Positions 9,790 through 18,360 of a DNA stretch of 52,951 nt are shown here, one piece after another. The stretch is from Bacteroidota bacterium (GTDB lineage Bacteria > Bacteroidota > Bacteroidia > 2-12-FULL-35-15), in assembly GCA_025363555.1 (NCBI GenBank), contig JANYDQ010000397.1, positions 1 to 52,951 on the forward strand, in the 5' to 3' direction. Each line of letters starts with the position of its first letter. Position 1 is the stretch's first letter. Made by a program: the position numbers and the translations under genes. A model generated the notes under the pieces. That model saw nothing but the letters and a program-made list of their open reading frames with translations, made no database searches and was not told the DNA's origin.

Positions 9790-10269
9790 ATGCGGAGTTT
9801 ATTTTTCCTTTTATTAATGATAATGTTCACCAAAAGTTTTACCCAAAATGTGAAGGTGATAAAAATAACTGATCTAAAAAAACGAATACAAAATAATTCG
9901 GATACTACTTATATTGTAAATTTTTGGGCTAGCTGGTGTGCTCCCTGTGTAAAAGAACTTCCGGATTTTGACAGTATCAACTCCGTTTATAAAACCCAAA
10001 AAGTAAAAGTTCTATTGGTAAGTTTGGATTTTAAAGAAGACTTAACCACTAAATTGTTGCCATTTATGATTAAAAAAAATATACGGGCAGAAGTGATGTT
10101 GCTGGACGAAGCAAACGGAAATTATTTTATTCCTGAAATTTCTGAACAATGGAGCGGAGCTATTCCGGGCACTTTGATAGTGAATAATAAAAACAAACTA
10201 AAAGAGTTTTACGAAAAAAAACTGAATTACGATTTTCTTAAAAACAAAATTGAAAGTCAAAGTAAATAA
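9790..10269 (+). CDS. TlpA-family disulfide reductase / thioredoxin-like protein
   Basis: 159 aa; signal peptide; 'FWASWCAPCVKELPDF' and cis-Pro 'GAIPGTLIV'; TACCTTTG -7-like box at 9757-9764. Confidence 0.9.
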   Translation: MRSLFFLLLMIMFTKSFTQNVKVIKITDLKKRIQNNSDTTYIVNFWASWCAPCVKELPDFDSINSVYKTQKVKVLLVSLDFKEDLTTKLLPFMIKKNIRAEVMLLDEANGNYFIPEISEQWSGAIPGTLIVNNKNKLKEFYEKKLNYDFLKNKIESQSK

Positions 10270-10309
10270 TTAGGTACACGAAAAGAAAAAATATAAATGC
10301 AAAAATAAT

Positions 10310-10975
10310 ATGAAAACTAAATTAATAAATATTGTGTTATTAGTTACTGCCGCTATTGTAATAGGGTATGCGTTTTTTATTTATGATAAAAACAAACCCA
10401 TTCGATACCTGCCTATATTTGGTGAAAAAAGCTATGAACATAAAGGGGGGAGTGATACTGTTTATCACACCATAGGTAATTTCAGTTTTACTAACCAGGA
10501 TGGAAAAACAGTTAACGAAAAAGATTTTAAAGGAAGTATTTACGTTGCGGATTTCTTCTTTACAACCTGTCATAGTATTTGTCCGATAATGAGCAACCAG
10601 ATGGAACGGGTTTATGAAAAATACAAAGGGAATGCGAAAGTTAAATTTCTGTCTCATACCGTGGACCCTGAAATAGACACGGTGGAACAATTAAAAAGAT
10701 ATGCGATAAAACACAATGCCGATGCTAAGCAGTGGAGTTTTGTAACCGGAAGTAAAAAAGAGTTGTATGCAATAGCAAGGACAGGATATTTATTAAATGC
10801 TGAACAGGGAGATGGAGGATCTGATGATTTTATACATACTCAAAACTTTGCATTGATAGATTGGAATAAGCGAATTCGCGGGTTTTATGATGGTACAGAT
10901 ACAACAGACATGAACCAACTCATAAAAGATATAAGTTTGCTTTTGAAGGAATTTGAGTATAAAGAAAAAAATTAG
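10310..10975 (+). CDS. SCO1/SenC family protein
   Basis: 221 aa; N-terminal TM; 'DFFFTTCHSICPIMSNQM' CxxxC and 'VKFLSHTVDPEIDTVEQLKRYA'. Confidence 0.9.
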   Translation: MKTKLINIVLLVTAAIVIGYAFFIYDKNKPIRYLPIFGEKSYEHKGGSDTVYHTIGNFSFTNQDGKTVNEKDFKGSIYVADFFFTTCHSICPIMSNQMERVYEKYKGNAKVKFLSHTVDPEIDTVEQLKRYAIKHNADAKQWSFVTGSKKELYAIARTGYLLNAEQGDGGSDDFIHTQNFALIDWNKRIRGFYDGTDTTDMNQLIKDISLLLKEFEYKEKN

Positions 10976-11004
10976 CAAAAACCTTACTGAATGACAAAAA
11001 AAAT

Positions 11005-11037
11005 CCCTCTGCCGAATTATTGGCAGAGGGTTTTTTT
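11005..11037 (+). terminator. Terminator hairpin, possibly bidirectional
   Basis: ccctctgcc-gaattatt-ggcagaggg followed by ttttttt; convergent genes on both sides. Confidence 0.85.
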
Positions 11038-11054
11038 GTTCTATTAAAAATTTC

Positions 11055-11900
11055 TTAGTGCAATGTAATATTATAAACGGTTCCGTTTATTGTTACAGTA
11101 GCCTGGTCATCGCAAGTACCATTTCCATAATCAACATAGCGGGTGGCTTTTCCACTCGGAGTGATTTGAAAACCTCCTGCAACAATGTAATGACAATTCA
11201 TTTTTATATCCAAAGCACTGGTAGTGGCTGCAGTAAAAGAATTTCCTAACGCATTGGTTCCTGTAGCTGTACCTGTTATTAAATATTCATCATCCGTCCA
11301 ATTCCAAGGAGTACTTTCTCCTGCAACCCACTCACGAGTGCGGGTTGATGTCCAGGTAATCGTTCCGCCATTGTTTGCTTTAATTATTGTACCATTAACC
11401 TGTATAGAAAAAGTTAAATGGTGGGAAGAATTGTGACCGTTATTGGTTACCGTTTTTGTTCCCATCACCTGGTTATCGTTTACAAAATAATTAGTAAAGG
11501 AAATGGTGTGAGTGGATGCTGAATCCCGGTAATGACCAGAATAAGATACATTAACAATACCTCTTCTGTATCTTCCGTCATTACATAAACAATTGGTTGC
11601 TCCAAAATTTACAGTAATAGTGTGCGGATTTACAGCGGTATCAATGACAACTGTGGCACATGCACTTAATAATCCTTTTTCATTAGAAGTACTTGGAGCC
11701 AAATAAGAACTCAACGTTCCGGCTGATGCCTGATCAGCGATGTTATGCACATCGTTGTAAGTTCCTTCCGCAAGCGCATTGTCAGAAGACGCTGTGGTGT
11801 CTTTGTCTGTTTCATCCTGTGTTTTTTTCTTACATGATGCAAAAAGAATACCTACTATAGCTACTGCTGTAAGGTATTTCATTAGATTTTTAGTGTTCAT
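11055..11900 (-). CDS. Hypothetical lipoprotein
   Basis: 281 aa; N-terminal 'AVAIVGILFASCKKKTQ' lipobox; -7-like TACTTTTG (minus strand) at 11974-11981. Confidence 0.75.
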   Translation of the reverse strand: MNTKNLMKYLTAVAIVGILFASCKKKTQDETDKDTTASSDNALAEGTYNDVHNIADQASAGTLSSYLAPSTSNEKGLLSACATVVIDTAVNPHTITVNFGATNCLCNDGRYRRGIVNVSYSGHYRDSASTHTISFTNYFVNDNQVMGTKTVTNNGHNSSHHLTFSIQVNGTIIKANNGGTITWTSTRTREWVAGESTPWNWTDDEYLITGTATGTNALGNSFTAATTSALDIKMNCHYIVAGGFQITPSGKATRYVDYGNGTCDDQATVTINGTVYNITLH

Positions 11901-12037
11901 AATCTTTGTTTTAGGTTAATTAATTAATGATTAATTTGTCATTATGACGAAGCGAAAAAGTAAAAGTTTAATGCAAAAGTAAATATTTTTCGAGAACCGC
12001 CAATAATAGTTATTACCATTAATAACTAACTTCACTT

Positions 12038-12463
12038 TTAAGTAACCTTGGTCGACTGCCAATTTGTAAGTAACCATTTACCGTTTCGCCTTCCATATAC
12101 TTCCGTAAATCGTAATAAAATCTCAAAATCTTTTCCATCATATTTACCTTTTACATTCACCACACCATTATTAATTTGTGTTTTCCAATACTTTTTTGAA
12201 ACCATTTCTTTTAAATCCATTTTAGAATAGATAATTTTTCCACTAATAATATTGTGGATGTGTTCTTTTTTAGTTTCAACCAAACCATTGGAGTGAATAA
12301 TAATTACATCATCCGCTAAAACAGCATCCAGCTGTATCGAATCTCTATTTATTATTGCCCGGAAGCGGTTATTTGTTAGTGTTAATTTTTCCGGTTGGGC
12401 AAAGCTTAAAAAGCTTAGAAAGAGAAAAAGAGAAGAAACAATTGTTTTTGAAATAAAATGCAC
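12038..12463 (-). CDS. SnoaL/NTF2-like (DUF4440-like) exported protein
   Basis: A GTG at 12461-12463 (MHFISKTIVSSLFLFLSFLSFAQ... signal peptide) fits better than the ORF-track start at 12547. Body 'NRFRAIINRDSIQLDAVLADDVIIIHSNG' is DUF4440-like. Confidence 0.65.
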   Translation of the reverse strand: MHFISKTIVSSLFLFLSFLSFAQPEKLTLTNNRFRAIINRDSIQLDAVLADDVIIIHSNGLVETKKEHIHNIISGKIIYSKMDLKEMVSKKYWKTQINNGVVNVKGKYDGKDFEILLRFTEVYGRRNGKWLLTNWQSTKVT

Positions 12464-12464
12464 C

Positions 12465-13043
12465 CTACTTAATTTTTCTAGAAAACAATTTAAGAAAAGA
12501 AGCCCACCCTTTCTTTGGATTTGCGGTAAACACTCCCTGGTTGGCATTGCGTATATCTTCTATGGAATAAAACGCAGATGGATTATGTTGCTGAATAACG
12601 GATACTACCGATTGAACATTTTTACGTTTAATTATGGTAAAAATCATTTTTACAGGTCCTACTCCACCTTGCCCTTCTACCACGGTAACTCCATGGTTGC
12701 CCTTTTTTAGTGCCTTTAATAAACTTTCGCAATCCTGGTTGGTGATGATGCGAATAACTTGCAGTCCCAATGCCAATCGTTCTTCTATTTGCAAGCCAAC
12801 AAAGGTTCCGGTAGCAAAACCACCTGCCCAGGCAAGGTAACATGCCCAATTGTTCAGGTTTTTCATTACCTGTGCTACCACTACAATCCAGATTAATACT
12901 TCGAAAAAACCAAGTAACGGAACAATTTTTCTGAATCCTTTTGAAATAAAAACATGGCGAATGGTGCCAATACTCACATCGCAGATTCTGCTGAAGAATA
13001 TAATCAGTGGTAAGGTTATCCAGGCGTAATAATCGAAATGCAT
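12465..13043 (-). CDS. UPF0316/DUF2179-DUF5698 membrane protein
   Basis: 192 aa; 'RICDVSIGTIRHVFISKGFRK' and C-terminal 'GVTVVEGQGGVGPVKMIFTIIKRK'. Confidence 0.8.
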   Translation of the reverse strand: MHFDYYAWITLPLIIFFSRICDVSIGTIRHVFISKGFRKIVPLLGFFEVLIWIVVVAQVMKNLNNWACYLAWAGGFATGTFVGLQIEERLALGLQVIRIITNQDCESLLKALKKGNHGVTVVEGQGGVGPVKMIFTIIKRKNVQSVVSVIQQHNPSAFYSIEDIRNANQGVFTANPKKGWASFLKLFSRKIK

Positions 13044-13088
13044 GTTAAAGAAATTCTAAATTCCAAATCCTAAATTCTAAATGTTTAC

Positions 13089-13156
13089 GTCATTGCGAGC
13101 GAGTTAAGCAACCTCTTACTTTATTTTGTGATTGCTTCGCTGCGCTCGCAATGACG
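13089..13156. repeat. 14-bp perfect inverted repeat (CGTCATTGCGAGCG / CGCTCGCAATGACG)
   Basis: Arms 13089-13102 and 13143-13156; AAGCAA / TTGCTT words inside; REP-like intergenic palindrome. Confidence 0.85.
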
Positions 13157-13261
13157 AAGCAATTCCTAAATTATAAATACTAAATGTTAATTTTTAATAC
13201 CTCATCCGTAAATCCTTCCCTGTTCAGCTTTTAGAATTTAGAGATTAGAATTTTATCCACT

Positions 13262-16039
13262 TTATTTTACCAAAACCAATTTATTTGTTTTTCTCCTGTT
13301 ATCGGCAATTAAACTGTAATAATAAATACCTGCTTTCAGGTTTTTTCTTTCAAATTGAACGGTATGTTTTCCTTCCGGCAATTGCGTGTCAATAAGGGTT
13401 TCTACTAATCGTCCGCATTCGTCCCATATCTGTAGATTTACTTTTGAGTTTTTATTCAAAATAAATTCAATGGAAGATGATTGGTTCATAGGATTGGGAT
13501 AAGCAGTAAGTTGCAACTCATTTTTATTGGAAGCAATTTCGTTTATACCTATTTGATACACCGAAGTAACGCTGGTAGAATAAATTCCATTGGCATGAGT
13601 AGCAATAACCACCATTCCGTCAGAAGTTCTGTAATCAATCATATCGCACACTGCATTGCCTATTGTGCTTGCTCCCTGCTGCATCCAAACAGTGTTAGTT
13701 CCGTTAAGTGTATCCGTAGCATATAATCCCGTACTGGTGGCAAGCATATAAACCGTTCCATTAGCCACAGGAATGATGCTTGCCCACCTGATGGAAGGGG
13801 TATTGGAACCTACTTCCAGGTTACCTCCTGCTTTTGCCCATGTTGTTCCGGCATCTACAGAATAAAAAATACTATACACCCCGTAGTTGGAAAAAATGAC
13901 CATCACCTTATTTCCATCTCTTGGGTCAACGGCAATACAACTCACATATCCCGAAGGAAACAAAGCAGCAGAGGTAATAGAAGTAATATCTACAGGAGTG
14001 GGAGTACCTGTATTGGCGCTATCTACCCGGTACACCTTTTTATTGTCTGTACCATAATACACCCTGTTGGCAGGGGTTTTACAGGCGGTTACTGCGGTAA
14101 TTACAGAATTAGCAGTAGGCACAGAATCTGTAAATTGAGTCCAGTTGGTATTGATGGAATCCCAGTTGCCTATCATGGGAATGCCGGCAAGGTTATCATT
14201 TCTCCATAAATACTTTCCACCTGCCAGATACATAATATCATTGTTATTCGGGTCCAGGGTATAGGGATTGATGAACTCCGGTTTCTTTAAATTTCGCGGG
14301 TCTATTCTTGCAAAAGTAGTAACACCTCCGCTGGCATTAAGTGTGGCTTTCATCATTTTGCCCTGTTGAATAGAAAAATAATAATTGGTTTGATTATCCG
14401 CAATAGCGCAATAAGAACCATCTCCGCTTCGGGGAGTTACCCAAGGGGTTGTCGGATTGGTAGAATTGGTGTACCAGCTTCCGTTGTCCTGGGCTCCGCC
14501 AATGATGATATTGTTATTTGGGGTAGCATGGTCTAAAGCCACGGTATAAAACATGGTGGTGATATACCCATTATTTAATGATTGCCATTCAACAGCCGCA
14601 GCAGTATTGTCCAGTGTTTTAAATACTCCGCCATCATTGGTACTAAACATTACATTTGGATTGGACGGCAAAAACTCCAGGCAATGCTGGTCAGGATGAT
14701 GATTCAAATAGGTATTGATAACAGGAAGATGAGAATTTTGCTGGTATCCGCCAATAAAAGTAGTGTGAGTGGAATCCTGGAAACCGGTGGTGGAACGGTA
14801 AATATTAGTTCCGCCAATAAACACAACATTTGAATTTCCGGGTTTTACTTTCACCACCATGTCATACGAATCCTGGGTATGAAAATGGTCGAACAAACTA
14901 CCCGTGGTGGGCAGGTTGGCAGATAAATTTTGCCATGTTCCGCCTGTGCTGTCTCCATTGCCCGACAAATAGGTATATTTCCAAAGACTGTTCCAATGCG
15001 GGTTTCCGAGATAATCAAAAATCTCTTTTCCAAATCCGGGTGTATTTGCCAGGAAATATACTTCGTTCCTGTTATTGGGGTTAATGCCCGAAACTATTCT
15101 ATTATATGCAGTAGGAAAATTAGGAGGAGTTATTTTAGTAAAAGTTGTTCCGTTCGGGCTTCGCCAAATTCCTTTTTGAGTGCCCCCATCATCCGACATG
15201 GTAACATACACCGTACCGGCAACATCCACTTCTACATTAGTAAAATAACAATTAGCAGCGGCTTTTGCAGCTGTCCAGGTGGTTCCACCGTTTTGTGTTT
15301 TATACACACCGCCATATATAGCAGCATACACTCTAGAAATGGTATCGGGCGCGGAAACATCGTTTGCCACTGCCCACACTAACTGGTAACCCGTGGTAAA
15401 AGAACCCGGGCTTCCTCCCGCAGTAGGTACTATAGGGCTCCAGGTAACACCCCCATCCACAGACTTAAATAATCCATCTCCTAAATAATAAGAATTGCTG
15501 CCCCCGCCCGAAGCGGAAGCACCGTAAGCCTCTCCACTGCCGTAATACCATACATTGGTATGATTAGGGCGTTTGTCCTGCACCACACAGGTTGCATTTT
15601 TTAATTGAGAAAGGGTATTGGTCATGTTCCAGGTGGTGCCACCATTGGTGGAAAGCCACATACCGCCCGAACAGGAACCCGCCAGCAAACGGTTTTCGTT
15701 GGTTACATCCACACCAAACGCACGCGTACGACCTCCTACATTATATGGACCACGGTTAGTAAACTCCAAGTAATTTCCGCGAGATGCACTGGCATCATTG
15801 GGCAAAGTAGCGGCAAATGCCAGTTCTTTCTGACGTATATTGTCGGGTATTTTGCCTATAGCCGGGTCGGCATAGCGCCTTAGTTCGTAGTTCATTCGTT
15901 CCAGGGCATCGTCTTCCATGCCTTCGGAGCGTACTTCGTTTTTTTCTTTATTAGTATAGGTTAATTTTTTTGAAGCCAAAAAGGCAACTGCCAGAAATGA
16001 TAAGGCAACGAGGGATGCGAGCGTAAATTTTAATTTCAT
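13262..16039 (-). CDS. Secreted BNR/sortilin-like repeat protein with T9SS type A sorting domain
   Basis: 925 aa; 'MWLSTNGGTTW', 'LFKSVDGGVTWSP', 'GVYKTQNGGTTW' Asp-box repeats; C-term 'TAYPNPMNQSSSIEFIL...GIYYYSLIADNRRKTNKLVLVK'; -7-like TACCTTTG on minus strand at 16065-16072. Confidence 0.9.
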   Translation of the reverse strand: MKLKFTLASLVALSFLAVAFLASKKLTYTNKEKNEVRSEGMEDDALERMNYELRRYADPAIGKIPDNIRQKELAFAATLPNDASASRGNYLEFTNRGPYNVGGRTRAFGVDVTNENRLLAGSCSGGMWLSTNGGTTWNMTNTLSQLKNATCVVQDKRPNHTNVWYYGSGEAYGASASGGGSNSYYLGDGLFKSVDGGVTWSPIVPTAGGSPGSFTTGYQLVWAVANDVSAPDTISRVYAAIYGGVYKTQNGGTTWTAAKAAANCYFTNVEVDVAGTVYVTMSDDGGTQKGIWRSPNGTTFTKITPPNFPTAYNRIVSGINPNNRNEVYFLANTPGFGKEIFDYLGNPHWNSLWKYTYLSGNGDSTGGTWQNLSANLPTTGSLFDHFHTQDSYDMVVKVKPGNSNVVFIGGTNIYRSTTGFQDSTHTTFIGGYQQNSHLPVINTYLNHHPDQHCLEFLPSNPNVMFSTNDGGVFKTLDNTAAAVEWQSLNNGYITTMFYTVALDHATPNNNIIIGGAQDNGSWYTNSTNPTTPWVTPRSGDGSYCAIADNQTNYYFSIQQGKMMKATLNASGGVTTFARIDPRNLKKPEFINPYTLDPNNNDIMYLAGGKYLWRNDNLAGIPMIGNWDSINTNWTQFTDSVPTANSVITAVTACKTPANRVYYGTDNKKVYRVDSANTGTPTPVDITSITSAALFPSGYVSCIAVDPRDGNKVMVIFSNYGVYSIFYSVDAGTTWAKAGGNLEVGSNTPSIRWASIIPVANGTVYMLATSTGLYATDTLNGTNTVWMQQGASTIGNAVCDMIDYRTSDGMVVIATHANGIYSTSVTSVYQIGINEIASNKNELQLTAYPNPMNQSSSIEFILNKNSKVNLQIWDECGRLVETLIDTQLPEGKHTVQFERKNLKAGIYYYSLIADNRRKTNKLVLVK

Positions 16040-16338
16040 CTGTTGTTTTTTTTGTTTGAGGATTCAAAGGTAGTATAAAAACTTTTTCAAGGTTAAAATG
16101 TTTGAAATTTGATGCGGACTGATCACTACTAATTACCAATATGCTAATCTAACGCATACTTATGGGGCGTTACAAACGCCATTATCAAACGCATTTAAAG
16201 TCCTGTAGGGCAATGTCATTAAGTTAAGCATGATGCAGTATCGCATCACCTATTAATAGCAAAGCCATTACCCTAATTTACTACTTGTTCAAGATGTTTT
16301 TTCAATTTTTCTTACTAGCTTTTCATTTCTTTAGATAT

Positions 16339-16527
16339 TCTCCACGTTTTAAAAAGTACTCTCCACGTTTTAAAAAGTATTCTCCACGTTTTGAAAAGTA
16401 CTCTCCACGTTTTGAAAAGTACTCTTCCCGTTTTGAAAAGTACTCTTCTCGTTTTGAGAAGTACTCTTCCCGTTTTGAAAAGCACTCTTCTCGTTTTGAA
16501 AAGCACTCTTCCCGTTTTGAAAAGCCT
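16339..16527. repeat. Tandem array of nine 21-bp units, consensus TCT(CCA/TCY)CGTTTTRAAAAGYAC
   Basis: Nine contiguous in-register units counted directly; reads as a heptapeptide S(P/S)RF(K/E)K(Y/H) on + and L-F-K-T-x-R-V on -. Confidence 0.95.
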
Positions 16528-16827
16528 TCCTTTTATTTTTACAATGCCTGCTTTCTCTTCACCCCTGTACGGCTAAGCTGAAACGTTGAAATGTGCGGGT
16601 GGTGCTTAGGTTGTAGTTAATGGTGTAAGTTTTACTTACCTTTTAGCCTCGGCAGGTTTATACATATATATATGTATAGTTTTAAAAAAAGGATTTACGA
16701 AACCCCTGATTTCGTAACTCCTGACAATGGGGTATGTATTTGCGAAAGTTTGTGTAGTTTTGTGGGGGTAATTTATATGGTAGCAGATATTTTAGGGACG
16801 TGCTAACTTGAACCGAACCAACACGAA

Positions 16828-18219
16828 ATGAAGAAACTTTTGACAATATTACTTTTACTGATCTACGGAATTTGTAACGGACAGGTTAACCTTGTTCCAA
16901 ATCCAAGTTTTGAAATAATTGACAGCTGTAATTTTGGAATTAATTGTGGAGCTGGTATTTCTAGAGGGTTTGTACCACCTTGGGACGACCCGATTTATTC
17001 TAGTTCCGACCTATATAATGCCTGTTGTACCCGTCCTTATTGTATAGTCCCCTCGAATATTGAGGGTTATCAAAATGCGCATAGTGGTAATGGATATGCT
17101 GGAATTATTTGTTTAGTTACAACTTCAAATTACAGAGAATATATTCAAGCCCCATTAGATAGCGCATTAATAGCTGGACATAAATACATATATCTGTTGC
17201 CACGACACACCGTAATCGGTGGATGAATACAGCCAGTAACGGGCAGCCCAGGGCGAAGGGTCCCATGCAATGGTAGATAAATAAAGAGTAGTACTATTGG
17301 TGGTGGTATCTGTCAACGATTCTATTTCGTAAGGGTTGTTTCCTCCCCAAGCTACAGGATACGAAATCCCCGTAGCCATTGTATAGGTAACACCATCATC
17401 GTCCGAGTACAATGGTCAGCTATGCGGCAATTGGGCAGAAAGAGGAAGTAAAAATCAGGCGGGCAGATGTATGGCAGTTGATTATTATAAAATCCGTTTA
17501 TTTCCTGCTCCATTTTTAATTACTTTAAGAATATTATTTTTAAAAGCAATTCGGTCGTTGGTAGTTTGCCAGCCTGCACTATCAGGCAAACCTTTGTAAA
17601 GGATGCCTTTGGTTCCCAACGTGTAAAGACTGTTATCGGTTGTAAATTTTTATGTTCGTTTATCCAATTTCCTATCATTAGGAATAAATAATATAGGAAT
17701 GTATTTTTCTACAACACATACGCATATTGTAGCTAACAGTCTTTTTAGCTATACCCCTCAAATAAATGAAACAACTGTTATAACTGATACTGCTAACTGG
17801 ACATTAGTTTCAGGACTATTTATAGCAAATGGAGGAGAGCAATATATTATTATTGGTAATTTTTATCTGTTTCTGCTACAGATACAGTTGCATCAAGTAG
17901 CCAATATTGGGGACAATCATATTTTGTTATTGATGATATAAGTGTAATTGACTGCACAACTGTTGGAGTAAACCAGGAAACAAAAGAGGAAATAATTAGT
18001 GTTTATCCTAACCCAATTATTGGTAAGCTGAATGTTCAAACAAATAATTACGAACAATCAGAAATTATTCTTTACGACCTTTCATCAAGAAAAGTTTTAC
18101 AACAAACATTTACAAACACAACAACAATAAACACCGAACAACTTGCAAAAGGAATGTATCTTTACGAAGTGCGAAACAGAAACGGAATTATTAAGAACGG
18201 AAAAGTAATTAAAGAATGA
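16828..18219 (+). pseudogene. T9SS-cargo-like protein ('NLVPNPSFE' N-terminus, T9SS C-terminal domain), disrupted by an insertion and a frameshift
   Basis: Part 1 (16828-~17198): signal peptide + VNLVPNPSFEIIDSC...AGHKYIYL. Part 2 resumes at ~17648 as FYVRLSNFLSLGINNIGMYFSTT...GGEQYIIIGNF. It then shifts frame near 17860 into LSVSATDTVASSSQYWGQSYFVIDDISVIDC...VYPNPIIGKLNV...GMYLYEVRNRNGIIKNGKVIKE-stop (18219). Confidence 0.8.
17199..17649 (-). other. ~451-bp inserted block containing fragments of an unrelated BNR-type protein in inverse orientation
   Basis: Minus-strand TDNSLYTLGTKGILYKGLPDSAGWQTTNDRIAFKNNILKVIKNGAGNKRIL (~17640-17487), a ~70-bp spacer, then YSDDDGVTYTMATGISYPVAWGG...LYSSTDYGVSWQ (~17412-17199). 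Both flanks match the interrupted + strand gene. Confidence 0.65.
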
Positions 18220-18236
18220 CACTATAGCCCCCCTTA

Positions 18237-18321
18237 AGCTAAGCTGACAGTTAGGTTTTTGTGTGTTGGGGCTTAGGATAAACACTAAGCCCTCACGCCT
18301 TTGCTTTACTTCAGCTTAGCC
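18237..18321. repeat. Nested imperfect palindrome (attC-like topology, non-canonical core)
   Basis: Outer arms AGCTAAGCTGA (18237-18247) / TTCAGCTTAGCC (18310-18321); inner perfect arms GGGCTTAG (18269-18276) / CTAAGCCC (18285-18292). Confidence 0.65.
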
Positions 18322-18360
18322 TTTACAGGTGAACACAGAAAATGATTGTACCTTTATGAA

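Larger units (their letters stand above)
16564..18329. other. Segment bounded by inverted repeats (CCTGTA-C-GGCTAAGCTGAA ... TTCAGCTTAGCC-TT-TACAGG)
   Basis: 12/12 core inverted repeat at 16571-16582 and 18310-18321, plus outer CCTGTA/TACAGG with a 1-nt indel; encloses one pseudogene. Confidence 0.6.

Noticed and set aside
14582-15883. ORFs antisense to the 925-aa T9SS protein (e.g. 14930..15382)
   Set aside because: Shadow ORFs of a strong CDS.
16339-16527. CRISPR array
   Set aside because: Units are directly contiguous with no spacers, and no cas genes are present.
16285-16581. 98-aa ORF (and minus 16315..16506, + 16391..16576) across the 21-bp array
   Set aside because: Several frames are open purely because the repeat unit lacks stops; no RBS or promoter support. 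Reported as a repeat instead of a CDS.
17167-17412. 81-aa minus ORF as an independent gene
   Set aside because: It is a truncated BNR-protein fragment inside an insertion, preceded in frame by a TGA stop and crossing a breakpoint.
18237-18321. Canonical integron attC site
   Set aside because: Lacks the invariant AAC/GTT core triplets and no integron integrase is present in the window; kept only as an attC-like structure.
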